Source of the DNA: Tuwongella immobilis
Lineage (GTDB): Bacteria > Planctomycetota > Planctomycetia > Gemmatales > Gemmataceae
Assembly: GCF_901538355.1 (NCBI RefSeq)
Contig: NZ_LR593887.1
Coordinates: forward strand, 5,618,920-5,682,919
Length of the DNA: 64,000 bases
Direction of reading: 5' to 3'
Made by a program: the position numbers and the translations under genes. The notes below the pieces were generated by a model, which made no database searches, had not been told where the DNA came from, and worked only from the letters and a program-made list of their open reading frames with translations. Positions 46,627-55,241 of this stretch are shown in pieces. Each line of letters opens with the position of its first letter. The stretch's first letter is position 1.

Positions 46627-46654
46627 ACTGCGGAATACCCGGGTATTCCGCAGT
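46627..46654. promoter_or_regulatory. 28-base perfect palindrome
   Basis: ACTGCGGAATACCC directly followed by its exact reverse complement, with TTTTT immediately after on the plus strand. It lies 22 bases after the response-regulator stop and 145 bases before the metalloprotease start. It could be a terminator (as a hairpin it must open four central bases) or a dimer-binding operator. The T-run is on the plus strand, whereas both flanking genes are on the minus strand. Confidence 0.5.
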
Positions 46655-46675
46655 TTTTCGAGAAAATCGGTTCGT

Positions 46676-47380
46676 TTACCCGCGTTGGATCGTCGAGAAC
46701 AAATCCCCCATCCGCACTCCCAACGCCAGGCTAATGCGGTACAGCGTCTCAATCGACGCGGAGTTCTTGCCCAGCTCAATCTGCGACAAGTACCCCAGCG
46801 AAACTTCCGTCTTCGCCGACAGTTCTTGCAGCGTCAGATTTAGCCCCTTGCGACGATTCCGAATCGCCGTCCCCAAGGCTTCGCGCAACGCCGCATCGGT
46901 CATCCGCAGCAGACCTTTGTTCTTCAGGCAGCGCAGCACAATTTCCCGAAGTTGATCGATTTGGAACGGCTTGGTCAGATAATCATACGTCCGATTTCGC
47001 AAGCAGCTCAGCGCCGAATCGACCGATGGATACCCGGTAATCACAATAATGCTGGCATCCGGTTGATAATCGCGAATCCAACCAAACACTTGATCCGCTT
47101 CCAAGCCAGGCAGCACATAATCCAACAAAATCAGTTGGTATCGCCCCTGAAGTTTCAGGCACTCTTCCACCTGAGTCGGATCGGAGATCATTTCAATGGT
47201 GAAATCTTTGTTGGTCAACGCGGCCTGAATCAGGCTGCACGTCGCCACATCATCATCCAAAATCAGAATGTTGATTTCACCCGCCGCTTGCAGTTCCCCC
47301 AACACACCAGGCGTCGGTTTACCGCGGTTTGCCTTCACACCGCCCGGCGGCGTCGAAACGGGATCCAGATTCCAACTCAT
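46676..47380 (-). CDS. Response regulator with receiver and XRE-type helix-turn-helix
   Basis: 234 residues. After a 35-residue Gly/Pro-rich start, a receiver domain (about 36-155) has acidic residues at 42-44, phospho-acceptor Asp87 in LILLDYVLPG and Lys137 in LTKPF. A Cro/CI (XRE) helix-turn-helix follows (about 172-228): RKGLNLTLQELSAKTEV, then SLGYLSQIE and ISLALGV. A receiver joined to a phage-repressor-type DNA-binding domain is uncommon; OmpR or NarL outputs are usual. The ATG overlaps the histidine kinase stop (ATGA), so the two are a matched pair. Confidence 0.92.
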   Translation of the reverse strand: MSWNLDPVSTPPGGVKANRGKPTPGVLGELQAAGEINILILDDDVATCSLIQAALTNKDFTIEMISDPTQVEECLKLQGRYQLILLDYVLPGLEADQVFGWIRDYQPDASIIVITGYPSVDSALSCLRNRTYDYLTKPFQIDQLREIVLRCLKNKGLLRMTDAALREALGTAIRNRRKGLNLTLQELSAKTEVSLGYLSQIELGKNSASIETLYRISLALGVRMGDLFSTIQRG

Positions 47381-48579
47381 GACACAACTCCCGAGGGGGT
47401 ACCAAGTTTCACTTGGGGAACAGCACCGGAATTGGACAACCGCTGTGTTGTCAACGGAAGCACCACCCGTGCCACCGTCCCCCGATCTGGGCGTGGCTCC
47501 AGACGAATGCCCCCGAAATGCCCATACAAAATGCGATACACAATCGCCAATCCAAGCCCGCGGTGTCGAACTTTGGTCGTGAAAAACGGCTCCGCAAAGA
47601 GCCGACTGCGATGCTCCGGCTTAATCCCCGGCCCGCAATCCTGGATCGTCACTTCCACCATCGGCCCCGCTTGCACCCGACCCAAATACGACTCGGCAGC
47701 CCGGGCATCCAACTCCACCGACCGCGCCGACACCGTCAACGTCCCACTCCAGGGGACCGCCTCAATCGCATTATCCAACAAATGCCCGATCACACTTTGC
47801 AACGGCGTCGCTTCCAAAGCCACATTCGGAAGATCGCTCGGCAATCGATATTCTAATCGCTGATCCGCTTTCAAGATCGGACGCAGCCGCGCCTCTTCTC
47901 GGGTCAGAATCACACCCAGATTCCCCGGTTGCGGCTTCAAATTGCCCGCCCGACTCAATTGATGCAGTTGCTGCGTGAACACGATCCCGCGTTGCCCGGC
48001 TTTGCTCACTTCGGTCAGAAAATGCGCAATCTGCGAGCCAGGCGGAATCATCGGCATCGTCAAGTCGGTGAAACCGAGAATCCCCGTCAAAATATTGTCA
48101 AAATCATGGGCCATCCGGCCACAAATCACCGCGGCATCGTTCAATCGTTGCAATAATCGCGATTGATCGATCACCCCACCCAAGCGACGCCCCAGGATGG
48201 GTGAAGCCCCCAACAGTTTGGCGACTGTTTCAAATATGGCAAAATCGCGGGAATCCCAGGACACCGTCGCTGGTAACTGCACGCCCAAAATTCCCGCATC
48301 GCGTCCCACAACCGGTAGTGGCACAAAGACTTGCGTCCCCTGCGATTGCGAGCACACATGCCGATTCCCCCAATTCGCCACATTCGGGGACGGAAATTGC
48401 GGCGGGCTCGAATCATCGCCCAACGCAATCTCCAACGTCGGCGATTCCGAATGCGGCCACCGCAACCACAGCGCGCGACCTTGCAACCCCTCCAACAAGT
48501 CCGATGCGACCAACTCTAACGCATTCGCCTCAGGACGATCGTGAAGTAATTGGGGCAAGTAGCCAATTGCCTGTTCCAT
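47377..48579 (-). CDS. Soluble sensor histidine kinase
   Basis: 400 residues with no transmembrane segment. The N-terminal ~135 residues look like a GAF-type sensory domain (LWLRWP, VFVPLPVVGRDAGILGVQL). The dimerisation box GRMAHDFDNILTGILGF puts the phosphorylated His at residue 158. The ATP-binding domain has the N box HLLDNAIEAV, DCGPGI, FFTTK and GLGLAIV, so it should be active. It autophosphorylates in the cytoplasm and passes phosphate to the coupled response regulator. The signal is unknown. Confidence 0.92.
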   Translation of the reverse strand: MEQAIGYLPQLLHDRPEANALELVASDLLEGLQGRALWLRWPHSESPTLEIALGDDSSPPQFPSPNVANWGNRHVCSQSQGTQVFVPLPVVGRDAGILGVQLPATVSWDSRDFAIFETVAKLLGASPILGRRLGGVIDQSRLLQRLNDAAVICGRMAHDFDNILTGILGFTDLTMPMIPPGSQIAHFLTEVSKAGQRGIVFTQQLHQLSRAGNLKPQPGNLGVILTREEARLRPILKADQRLEYRLPSDLPNVALEATPLQSVIGHLLDNAIEAVPWSGTLTVSARSVELDARAAESYLGRVQAGPMVEVTIQDCGPGIKPEHRSRLFAEPFFTTKVRHRGLGLAIVYRILYGHFGGIRLEPRPDRGTVARVVLPLTTQRLSNSGAVPQVKLGTPSGVVS

Positions 48580-48864
48580 GGACCGTTCTCAACCCGAGGC
48601 ACGCTCAACCACCCATGAATTCATGCGATGCATGAGAGATTAGTTTGCAGAGCTGAATCCAGAAGTCAACGGAATTATTTTTGGCGTGAGATGAATTCTG
48701 AAGAATTTTTACTCCGGAATCGGTCGTTTTCCACAAAAATCGCTCGAAATCGTTCTCAAATAACGGGTTATAACCACTTTTCTCAAGCCGATCATCCATC
48801 GCAACCAACCGAATCCAGCCGGGCAATTTCGGTGTAACAAAATATTTTTCATCCAGGCAAAAAT
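48580..48864. promoter_or_regulatory. AT-rich upstream region of the two-component operon with palindromes
   Basis: 285 bases, clearly more AT-rich than the flanking genes. It holds two short perfect palindromes: AATTCT-GA-AGAATT at 48694-48707 and GGTTATAACC at 48766-48775. These could be operators for the XRE-type regulator. Short open frames on both strands here have no ribosome-binding site or recognisable domain and I do not count them as genes. Confidence 0.4.
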
Positions 48865-49995
48865 TTACGGCTGCTTCGGTGCCGGCTTCTCAATCGCCTG
48901 AATCGCTTGTGCGGCGGCTTCGCGCACCACGGTCTGGGCGTCCCGTCTCGCCGATTGCAACGACGGAATCGCTAATTTTGCGGCGGCACCAAAACTCCGC
49001 AACTCGTCGATGATCGCCAAGCGGAGATCGCCATTCGTCTCCTTGTCTAATCGTTCGGTGAGAAATGGAACCATCTTGGCCGGATCACGTTGCGTCAAAT
49101 TGCTCAACGTGCGGACGCCAAACACTTTCACACTCGAATCCGTATCGGTTCGCATCCGTTCCATCACGGCCAGCACAGCATCCGGCGACATGGGCACAAT
49201 CTTACCAAGACTCAGCATCGCCTCTTGACGCAGCGACACCGCAGAATCATTCAATGCCCGAAGCAATTCTGGACTCGCCCCCCGGGCCGACTCCTTCCAG
49301 AACCCCAAGCTGCGAACGGCCTCCATCCGAACGGCCAACTCCGGATCATTCCCGGCCAATCGTGCCAATGTCGGAACCACAGCTTCCGATTCCACGATGA
49401 TTCGCCCCAATGCCAACGCAGCCGACGCTCGCACGGTCGCATCCATATCAGCGGTCAATTTCAACAATGGCTCTTTGGCCTTCGCCGCGGCCGAGTCGTA
49501 ACGCCAAATTGCTTCAGCACATGCGGCACGAACGCGGGCATCAGGATCGCCGAGTCGCTCCAACAACACCGGTGGCGCGTCCGGGAAGGCTTCCGGCTGA
49601 ACGCCCAATGCTTTGGCCGTTCGCAACCGAACATTCGCATCCTGATCTTGCTTCAGTGTCCGAATCAAATCTTCGGCCACCAGCCGCCCCGCATCGCCCA
49701 TCAATGACGCAAATGCGGTAACAATCCGCTCACGCACCAGCGGGCTGCTATCCTCTTGCAGGGCTTTTCGCATCACGGGCAACACGGCTTTCTCGGTCGC
49801 ACCATAACGCGATAATGCGAGTACCGCCCCCTGCCGCTTCCGGGCACTCTTATCGTTGCGCAACATTTCGATCCACTCGCTGACTTTGCGTTCCAAAATC
49901 ACCGGATCGTCTTGCGCAGACACTGGTTGCGGCAGGGTCATCATCCCCGTCAGCAAAACGAGACATCCCAGCACGTTGCGTGGAACCATCAACAT
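48865..49995 (-). CDS. Secreted HEAT-repeat protein
   Basis: 376 residues with a signal peptide (about 1-27, cleavage near VSAQD). The rest is a series of roughly 35-37-residue helical HEAT repeats, each with an R-x-x-A-A/ALG core: RKRQGAVLALS, RERIVTAFAS, VRLRTAKALGV, VRAACAEAIW, VRASAALALG and so on, about eight in all. It is likely to be an exported protein-binding scaffold. Secreted HEAT proteins are frequent in planctomycetes. The ATG at 49995 follows AGAGGGG. The gene is upstream of the AT-rich region of the two-component operon and downstream of tyrS but on its own transcript as far as I can tell. Confidence 0.87.
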   Translation of the reverse strand: MLMVPRNVLGCLVLLTGMMTLPQPVSAQDDPVILERKVSEWIEMLRNDKSARKRQGAVLALSRYGATEKAVLPVMRKALQEDSSPLVRERIVTAFASLMGDAGRLVAEDLIRTLKQDQDANVRLRTAKALGVQPEAFPDAPPVLLERLGDPDARVRAACAEAIWRYDSAAAKAKEPLLKLTADMDATVRASAALALGRIIVESEAVVPTLARLAGNDPELAVRMEAVRSLGFWKESARGASPELLRALNDSAVSLRQEAMLSLGKIVPMSPDAVLAVMERMRTDTDSSVKVFGVRTLSNLTQRDPAKMVPFLTERLDKETNGDLRLAIIDELRSFGAAAKLAIPSLQSARRDAQTVVREAAAQAIQAIEKPAPKQP

Positions 49996-50097
49996 AAAAA
50001 TCCCCTCTGGCTCGGATGTTAGGCGGTTGGCCTTTCATCATATGCCAAGGGGATTTCGCGGGTCAAAGACAATTCAGCAGTTGCAAGGTGGATCGAT

Positions 50098-51333
50098 TCA
50101 GCTTCCCAATCGAATTCGGCGAATCGTCTTGCTGCCAAGTCGCACAATCATTCCATCCACAATTGGAATCATCGCCACTGGATCGGTCACCTTGACCCGC
50201 TCAGGCCCGATATTCACGGCCCCTTCTACAATTTTCTGACGACCTTCCTTGTTACTTTTCACCATCCCCGTCAGGGTCAAGAGCTTCGACGCCATCACCG
50301 AGCCATCGACGATATCCGCTTGTGGAATCGTGACTTCGGGAATTTCCGTGGGGTCTTGCTTGCCGCTGAAGCGGCGTTCCCACTCGCCCCGCACCTGCTC
50401 GGCCACTTCCGCGCCATGGTAGAAGGTGACAATGTCCATCCCCAGCCGCTTCTTCGCATCAATCGGCCGGGTTTGTGCCGAGTCGAGCAGCGTTGCAATC
50501 TCCTCGCCAGGACGATCCGTCAATAATTCGAACCATTCCCGCATCGGCTCATCCGGCAAACTCATCGTCTTGTCGAACTGAACTTGCGCTGGCTCCCCCA
50601 CGCCCACATAATTCCCTAAACTCTTCCCCATTCGACGGATACCGTCGAGGCCACGGAGAATCGGCAGGGTCAAACAGATCTGCGGTTCTTGTCCCGCTTC
50701 TTGCTGCAACCGCCGCCCCATCATCAGATTGAAGAGCTGCTCACTGCCACCGAGTTCAACATCCGCCTGAATATCGACGCTATCCTGCCCTTGCATCAGC
50801 GGATACAAACACTCATGCAGATAAATGGGAATGGACGGCTCGGAACGGAATCGCTTAGTGAAATCATCCCGCTCCAACATTCGCTGGATGGTAATTTTGC
50901 TGGTCAGGCTCAACACATCGAGAAAGGAGTATTTCCCGAACCATTCGCCATTATATCGAACTTCGGTTCGTTCGATATCAATCACTTTCGCCACTTGCTT
51001 CAAGTAATCTTGGGCATTGGCTTCGACCTGCTCTTGCGTCAGTCGCGCTCGGGTCTGATCGCGTCCGGAGGGGTCGCCAACCAACGCGGTGTAGTTGCCG
51101 ATAATCAACACCGCCTGGTGCCCTAACTCCTGGAAGAGTCGCAACTTCCGCAACGGGACCGTGTGCCCCAAATGGACATCAATTCCAGTGGGATCAATGC
51201 CGTACTTGATCCGCAACGGTTTCCCGGTGGCAACACTTCGCTCTAATTTTCGTTTGAAATCGGCAAAGGGTTCAATCTGGTCTGCACCGCGTTGAATGCG
51301 TTCCAGTTGTTCTTCAACGGAGAGCATGGCCAT
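50098..51333 (-). CDS. tyrS: Tyrosyl-tRNA synthetase
   Basis: 411 residues. It charges tRNA(Tyr) in the cytoplasm. The class I HIGH motif appears as HLGH (54-57) and the KMSKS loop as RMGKS (234-238). The tyrosine-binding YLHECLYPLMQGQDSVD and the LGGSEQLFNLMMGRRLQ element identify tyrosyl rather than tryptophanyl synthetase. A C-terminal S4 RNA-binding domain is present (about 335-405). The ATG at 51333 has GGAG eight bases upstream; an ATG at 51372 overlapping the yraN stop is less likely. It is the last gene of the ffh-rpsP-trmD-rplS-yraN run. Confidence 0.95.
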   Translation of the reverse strand: MAMLSVEEQLERIQRGADQIEPFADFKRKLERSVATGKPLRIKYGIDPTGIDVHLGHTVPLRKLRLFQELGHQAVLIIGNYTALVGDPSGRDQTRARLTQEQVEANAQDYLKQVAKVIDIERTEVRYNGEWFGKYSFLDVLSLTSKITIQRMLERDDFTKRFRSEPSIPIYLHECLYPLMQGQDSVDIQADVELGGSEQLFNLMMGRRLQQEAGQEPQICLTLPILRGLDGIRRMGKSLGNYVGVGEPAQVQFDKTMSLPDEPMREWFELLTDRPGEEIATLLDSAQTRPIDAKKRLGMDIVTFYHGAEVAEQVRGEWERRFSGKQDPTEIPEVTIPQADIVDGSVMASKLLTLTGMVKSNKEGRQKIVEGAVNIGPERVKVTDPVAMIPIVDGMIVRLGSKTIRRIRLGS

Positions 51334-51371
51334 GGCAGGACACTCCAATGAATCGACGAGCACCGTCCGCA

Positions 51372-51794
51372 TCAGGCTTGTTGCTGATAGCGACCAACGG
51401 CCTCAAATGCATGACGATGATGGGTGATGCGAGGGTTCGCCTGCCCAGTCGGCCAACTTAAGATGAGCACATCAAAGCGGATAGGGGCATCGAGCAGACG
51501 TTTGGCTTGAAGCCACGCCAGGGCAGCGCGGGTGAGCCGCTGCTGCTTCGAAAGGTCGACCGATGCCGCGGTGCGCTCGGTATCATCGCCCTCGGTGGAT
51601 CGAACCTCGACAATCACGATGGTCCGATCGTCAACCGCGACGAGATCGAGTTCGCCCCCGGCATTTTCTTCATTCCAGGCCACAATTGCCCAGCCGAGTC
51701 CTCGCAAGTAGGCCGCCGCCGCACGTTCGCTGCGACGGCCAAACCAACGTCGCCACCACGGGTAGCGGGTCAGGCGTTTCGAGGATTCGGCCAT
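51372..51794 (-). CDS. yraN: YraN/UPF0102 endonuclease-like protein
   Basis: 140 residues. Homologues carry an endonuclease-like fold with catalytic GELDLVAVD and EVRS segments; both are visible at about residues 47-55 and 63-66. The cellular role of this family is not settled. A basic N-terminus (WWRRWFGRRSERAAAAYLRG) precedes the catalytic part. The start at 51794 avoids overlap with rplS, which ends 10 bases upstream. Its place after rplS is the classic trmD-rplS-(rnhB)-yraN gene order; rnhB is absent here. Confidence 0.9.
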   Translation of the reverse strand: MAESSKRLTRYPWWRRWFGRRSERAAAAYLRGLGWAIVAWNEENAGGELDLVAVDDRTIVIVEVRSTEGDDTERTAASVDLSKQQRLTRAALAWLQAKRLLDAPIRFDVLILSWPTGQANPRITHHRHAFEAVGRYQQQA

Positions 51795-51804
51795 GGGTAT
51801 TGGC

Positions 51805-52281
51805 TCACGCGGTCGGCGCTGCCGGCGCATCGGCTGCCGGGGCAACGACTTGCTTCTTCTTCGGCTTGCGTTCCTTCAAGCGGGTCGCCTTACCAACGCG
51901 ATCGCGCAGGTAGTACAGCTTGGCGCGACGGACCTTGCCGCTGCGCTTGACTTCGATCATGGCGATTCGCGGGGAGCAGACCGGGAAGATCCGCTCGACG
52001 CCTTCGCCTTGAACGATCTTGCGCACGGTGAAGGTTTCTTGCAGGCCGGTGCCCTTGCGAGCGATCACGACACCGCTGAACACTTGCAGACGTTCTTTAT
52101 CGCCTTCGAGAATCCGCTGATGGATATCGACGGTGTCGCCGATTTGGAAATCGGGGATCAGCGTATCCTTGAGCTTCGTTCCCTTTTTGGAGGCGATGGC
52201 TTTCTCAACCGCTTGCGTGCGGCTGGACGCGACCTGAATTTTCTGCGCGTCTTCGATTTGTTGAATGAGTTTGTGTTTCAT
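51805..52281 (-). CDS. rplS: 50S ribosomal protein L19
   Basis: 158 residues. The core (about 35-135) carries the L19 pattern [39 protein letters not shown] and the [11 protein letters not shown] signature. It lies at the 30S-50S interface. An Ala/Pro/Lys-rich C-terminal extension of about 25 residues is extra relative to most bacteria. The ATG at 52281 follows AGAAGGA. It lies between trmD and yraN. Confidence 0.95.
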   Translation of the reverse strand: MKHKLIQQIEDAQKIQVASSRTQAVEKAIASKKGTKLKDTLIPDFQIGDTVDIHQRILEGDKERLQVFSGVVIARKGTGLQETFTVRKIVQGEGVERIFPVCSPRIAMIEVKRSGKVRRAKLYYLRDRVGKATRLKERKPKKKQVVAPAADAPAAPTA

Positions 52282-52338
52282 GGTCCTATCCTTCTGGGGG
52301 ACGTCGCCAATCGGGTCGATTGACATCGCGTTCCCGTC

Positions 52339-53094
52339 TTAGTCCGAAGACGCATCATCGGTCGGTTGCGAGAGGTCCGCTGCGTGGCCGGGGGGCTGCG
52401 AAGTCGGGCGTCGCATGGCGTGGGGGGGATGCCGCATCGCTTGGCTTCGCAGATCAGACTGCTGTTGTCGCCAGCGGGCAATGGCCCCATGATCGCCAGA
52501 GAGTAAAATTTCGGGCACTTCCAAGCCCCGATATACCCGCGGTCGCGTGTATTGCGGGTACTCCAACTGGCCGGGTTGACTGTGGGATTCCTCGACCGCA
52601 CTGGCCGCATCGCCAAGCACACCGGGCACGAGCCGAATGACGGTATCAATCACCATCATGGCCGGGACTTCGCCGCCGTTGCAGACGAAATCGCCAATGG
52701 AAATCTCACGCGGTTGTAGGATTTGGCGAATGCGATCATCAAATCCTTCGTAGCGACCGCACAGCAAAATCAGCCGTGGAATGGTTGCCAATTCCTGAAC
52801 GACTTGCTGGTTGAGTCGCTGCCCCGCTGGTGTGAGCATGACCACCTGACCGGGTGGATCCGCCATGGCTTGGACGGCTTCCACGCAGTCAATGACCGGT
52901 TCGGGCATCAGCACCATTCCGGGGCCACCGCCAAATGGGCGATCGTCCACGGTGTGGTGCTTTCCCTTGGCCCAATCGCGGATGTTCCACAAATGAATCG
53001 AAACCAGGCCACGCTGAATTGCTAGTTTCAGCAGGCTCTGGCCGAGATATCCGGGGAACATATCCGGGAATAGGGTCAGCACATCAAAACGCAT
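52339..53094 (-). CDS. trmD: tRNA (guanine37-N1)-methyltransferase
   Basis: 251 residues. It methylates G37 next to the anticodon, preventing frameshifts. The trefoil-knot SPOUT motifs are clear: FGGGPGMVLMPEP, LLCGRYEGFDDRI and the SIGDFVCNGGEVPAM segment. MRFDVLTLFPDMF is the family start, so 53094 is the right ATG. A Pro/Ser/His-rich tail of about 30 residues follows the core. It lies 59 bases downstream of rpsP and 57 upstream of rplS. Confidence 0.96.
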   Translation of the reverse strand: MRFDVLTLFPDMFPGYLGQSLLKLAIQRGLVSIHLWNIRDWAKGKHHTVDDRPFGGGPGMVLMPEPVIDCVEAVQAMADPPGQVVMLTPAGQRLNQQVVQELATIPRLILLCGRYEGFDDRIRQILQPREISIGDFVCNGGEVPAMMVIDTVIRLVPGVLGDAASAVEESHSQPGQLEYPQYTRPRVYRGLEVPEILLSGDHGAIARWRQQQSDLRSQAMRHPPHAMRRPTSQPPGHAADLSQPTDDASSD

Positions 53095-53153
53095 GGTGAG
53101 GCTGATTCCACAATTCCCAGGCGACAACGGAAATCCACAACAGACAACGGCAA

Positions 53154-53465
53154 TTAGCTGGCCGTGGTCGCCGCTTGCTTGGCGGCTTCGAGCTTGGCTT
53201 GGGCTTCGATCAGCTCAAACTTGGCCATGTACTTGTCCAGGAACACTTGGACATGCTCGGAGGGCTTGGCCCCCACGCTCAGCCAGTGCTTGATGCGTTC
53301 CGGACGCAGGGTGACGCGGCTATCGGTGTCCGCGATTGCCGGATCGTAGCTGCCCAAATCTTCGATCACGCGACCATCACGGGGTTGGCGATGGTCAATG
53401 GCCACGATCCGGTAGTAGTGCCGGTGCTTGCGGCCCATCTGCTTCATGCGAATACGAACTGCCAC
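53154..53465 (-). CDS. rpsP: 30S ribosomal protein S16
   Basis: 103 residues from a GTG start with GAGGG upstream. The S16 core (AVRIRMKQMGRKHRHYYRI, then RDGRVIEDLGSYDP, and LRPERIKHWLSVGAKPS) is complete. The last 20 residues are an Ala/Lys-rich helical extension. It lies downstream of ffh and upstream of trmD in the common order ffh-rpsP-trmD-rplS. Longer frames upstream have no support. Confidence 0.95.
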   Translation of the reverse strand: MAVRIRMKQMGRKHRHYYRIVAIDHRQPRDGRVIEDLGSYDPAIADTDSRVTLRPERIKHWLSVGAKPSEHVQVFLDKYMAKFELIEAQAKLEAAKQAATTAS

Positions 53466-53637
53466 GATCTCAACCCTCACTGACCTTGAAACCGATCGAG
53501 TCACCTTTGCAAGTTGCTGAGGGACCGTCCCGATTCACCCTTCTGATTTACCGATTGTAGAACCCAAACCCAAAATCGCCCAGGCCGGATTGGAAAATCC
53601 GTCGGTTTCTTTGCCAAATCCGCTTGACGGCAGGCGA

Positions 53638-55101
53638 TTATTTCCGCTTATCGCGTTTGTCTTTCTTCTGCTTTTTCTTGCGTTCCTCGGCCCGCTCTTT
53701 CGCGGTCTTGCGGTGCCCGGTGTCGCCTTTGGTCTTCAGCATGTTCTCGCCGCCGGGCATGAAGGCACCCATTTTGCCCAACCCGGTGACCATCTTGATC
53801 CGTTGGAACACCGACATGCTCGCCATCTGCTTCATCAGTGCCTGAACTTGCTCGAATTGCTTCAGGAACTGATTCACTTCGTGGGCTTGCATCCCCGACC
53901 CCGCGGCGATCCGCTTGCGGCGGGACAGATCGATGATATGCGGGCGACGACGTTCTTCTTTCGTCATCGAATCGATCATCCCCTGCACGCGGCGCAGGGC
54001 GACTTCGGGATCTTCGCCCGCCGGGATCATTTCGGACATGCCCGGCATCATGCCGACCATGTTCTTCATCCCCAGCTTTTGCAACTGCACAAACTGCTTG
54101 CGGAAATCGTCGAGGGTGAATGCCCCCTCTTCCATCTTCCGTTGCTGTTCTTCGAGCTCTTCTTTGCTGATCTGCGTCTGGATTTCGGCCACCTTGCGGA
54201 CCAACCCCATCAGGTCGCCCTGACCGAGAATCCGCGAGGCCATCCCTTCCGGCTCGAATGGTTCGAGCTTATCCAGCTTTTCGCCCATCCCGACGAATTT
54301 GATCGGGACGCCGGTGACTTCCTTAATCGAGAGCGCTGCCCCACCGCGGGCATCGCCGTCGAGCTTGGTCAGAATCACCGCATTCAGGCTGAGTGTATCG
54401 TTGAACGTCTTTGCGACATTGGCGGCTTCTTGGCCAATCATCGCATCCACGACCAGAAACAACTGATCGGGCTTCACCAATCGGTCGATCTGTTGCAACT
54501 CTTCCATCAGAGCAGCATCGATCTGCAATCGACCGGCGGTATCCAGAATAATCGTATCGAGATTATTTTGTTTTGCAAAGGTGACCGCATTCCGGCAGAC
54601 CTGCACCGGGTCGGTCATTTCGCTGTAAACAGGCAGGCCCAATTGTTGGCCGATGATCTTGAGCTGATCGACGGCGGCGGGTCGCTGCAAGTCCGCCGCA
54701 ACCAGCAGCGGGCGACGCCCTTGCGATTGCAGCGTCAGGCCGAGTTTCCCGGTGGTGGTGGTTTTCCCCGCACCTTGCAAACCGCACATCATCAAGATCG
54801 TCGGACGATCTTTGGCAAACGAAATCTTCGGATCGACTGGCCCCATCAGGGCGACGAGTTCGTCGAAGACAATTTTGACAATCTGTTCGCTGGGATCGAC
54901 ACGCGCCAGCACATCTTGACCCACCGAGCGTTCTTCCACTCGTTGGATAAATTTGGTGACGACGGTGAAATTGACATCCGCTTCCAGCAGCGCCCGGCGA
55001 ACCTCGCGCAGCCCTTCTCGGATATTATCAGCGGTGAGTCGGCCGCGGCCGCGCAGCTTCTTTAGCGCGTCGCTCAGCCCTCGTTGGATGCTATCGAACA
55101 T
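53638..55101 (-). CDS. ffh: Signal recognition particle protein Ffh
   Basis: 487 residues. It binds signal sequences and 4.5S RNA and targets ribosomes to the membrane with FtsY. The N domain starts FDSIQRGLSDALKKL; the G domain has GLQGAGKTTT (about 107-116), DTAGRLQID and TKLDGDARGG; the C-terminal M domain is Met-rich (GMKNMVGMMPGM, then GSGMQAHEVNQFLKQF) and is followed by a Lys-rich tail. The ATG at 55101 fits homologue starts. It begins the minus-strand run that continues with rpsP. The 4.5S RNA gene is not in the window. Confidence 0.97.
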   Translation of the reverse strand: MFDSIQRGLSDALKKLRGRGRLTADNIREGLREVRRALLEADVNFTVVTKFIQRVEERSVGQDVLARVDPSEQIVKIVFDELVALMGPVDPKISFAKDRPTILMMCGLQGAGKTTTTGKLGLTLQSQGRRPLLVAADLQRPAAVDQLKIIGQQLGLPVYSEMTDPVQVCRNAVTFAKQNNLDTIILDTAGRLQIDAALMEELQQIDRLVKPDQLFLVVDAMIGQEAANVAKTFNDTLSLNAVILTKLDGDARGGAALSIKEVTGVPIKFVGMGEKLDKLEPFEPEGMASRILGQGDLMGLVRKVAEIQTQISKEELEEQQRKMEEGAFTLDDFRKQFVQLQKLGMKNMVGMMPGMSEMIPAGEDPEVALRRVQGMIDSMTKEERRRPHIIDLSRRKRIAAGSGMQAHEVNQFLKQFEQVQALMKQMASMSVFQRIKMVTGLGKMGAFMPGGENMLKTKGDTGHRKTAKERAEERKKKQKKDKRDKRK

Positions 55102-55241
55102 AAGCGGAAGCGTCCTTCCCGGCACCCGCCGTGCGCAAGTCGTCTCCACGGTGAACGGCGCATTATAAACGCGCCGCCACCAATGCACAAGTGGCCCCGC
55201 AAACTTCCCCGAATCCTCGCATTTGAATTTCGTTGGCGTGG

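Noticed and set aside
48605-48837. Short frames on both strands upstream of the histidine kinase
   Set aside because: AT-rich promoter region, no ribosome-binding site, no homology that I can recognise.
53590-55065. Long plus-strand open frame opposite ffh
   Set aside because: Antisense shadow; low-complexity His/Leu/Arg composition and no ribosome-binding site, while ffh is unmistakable on the minus strand.
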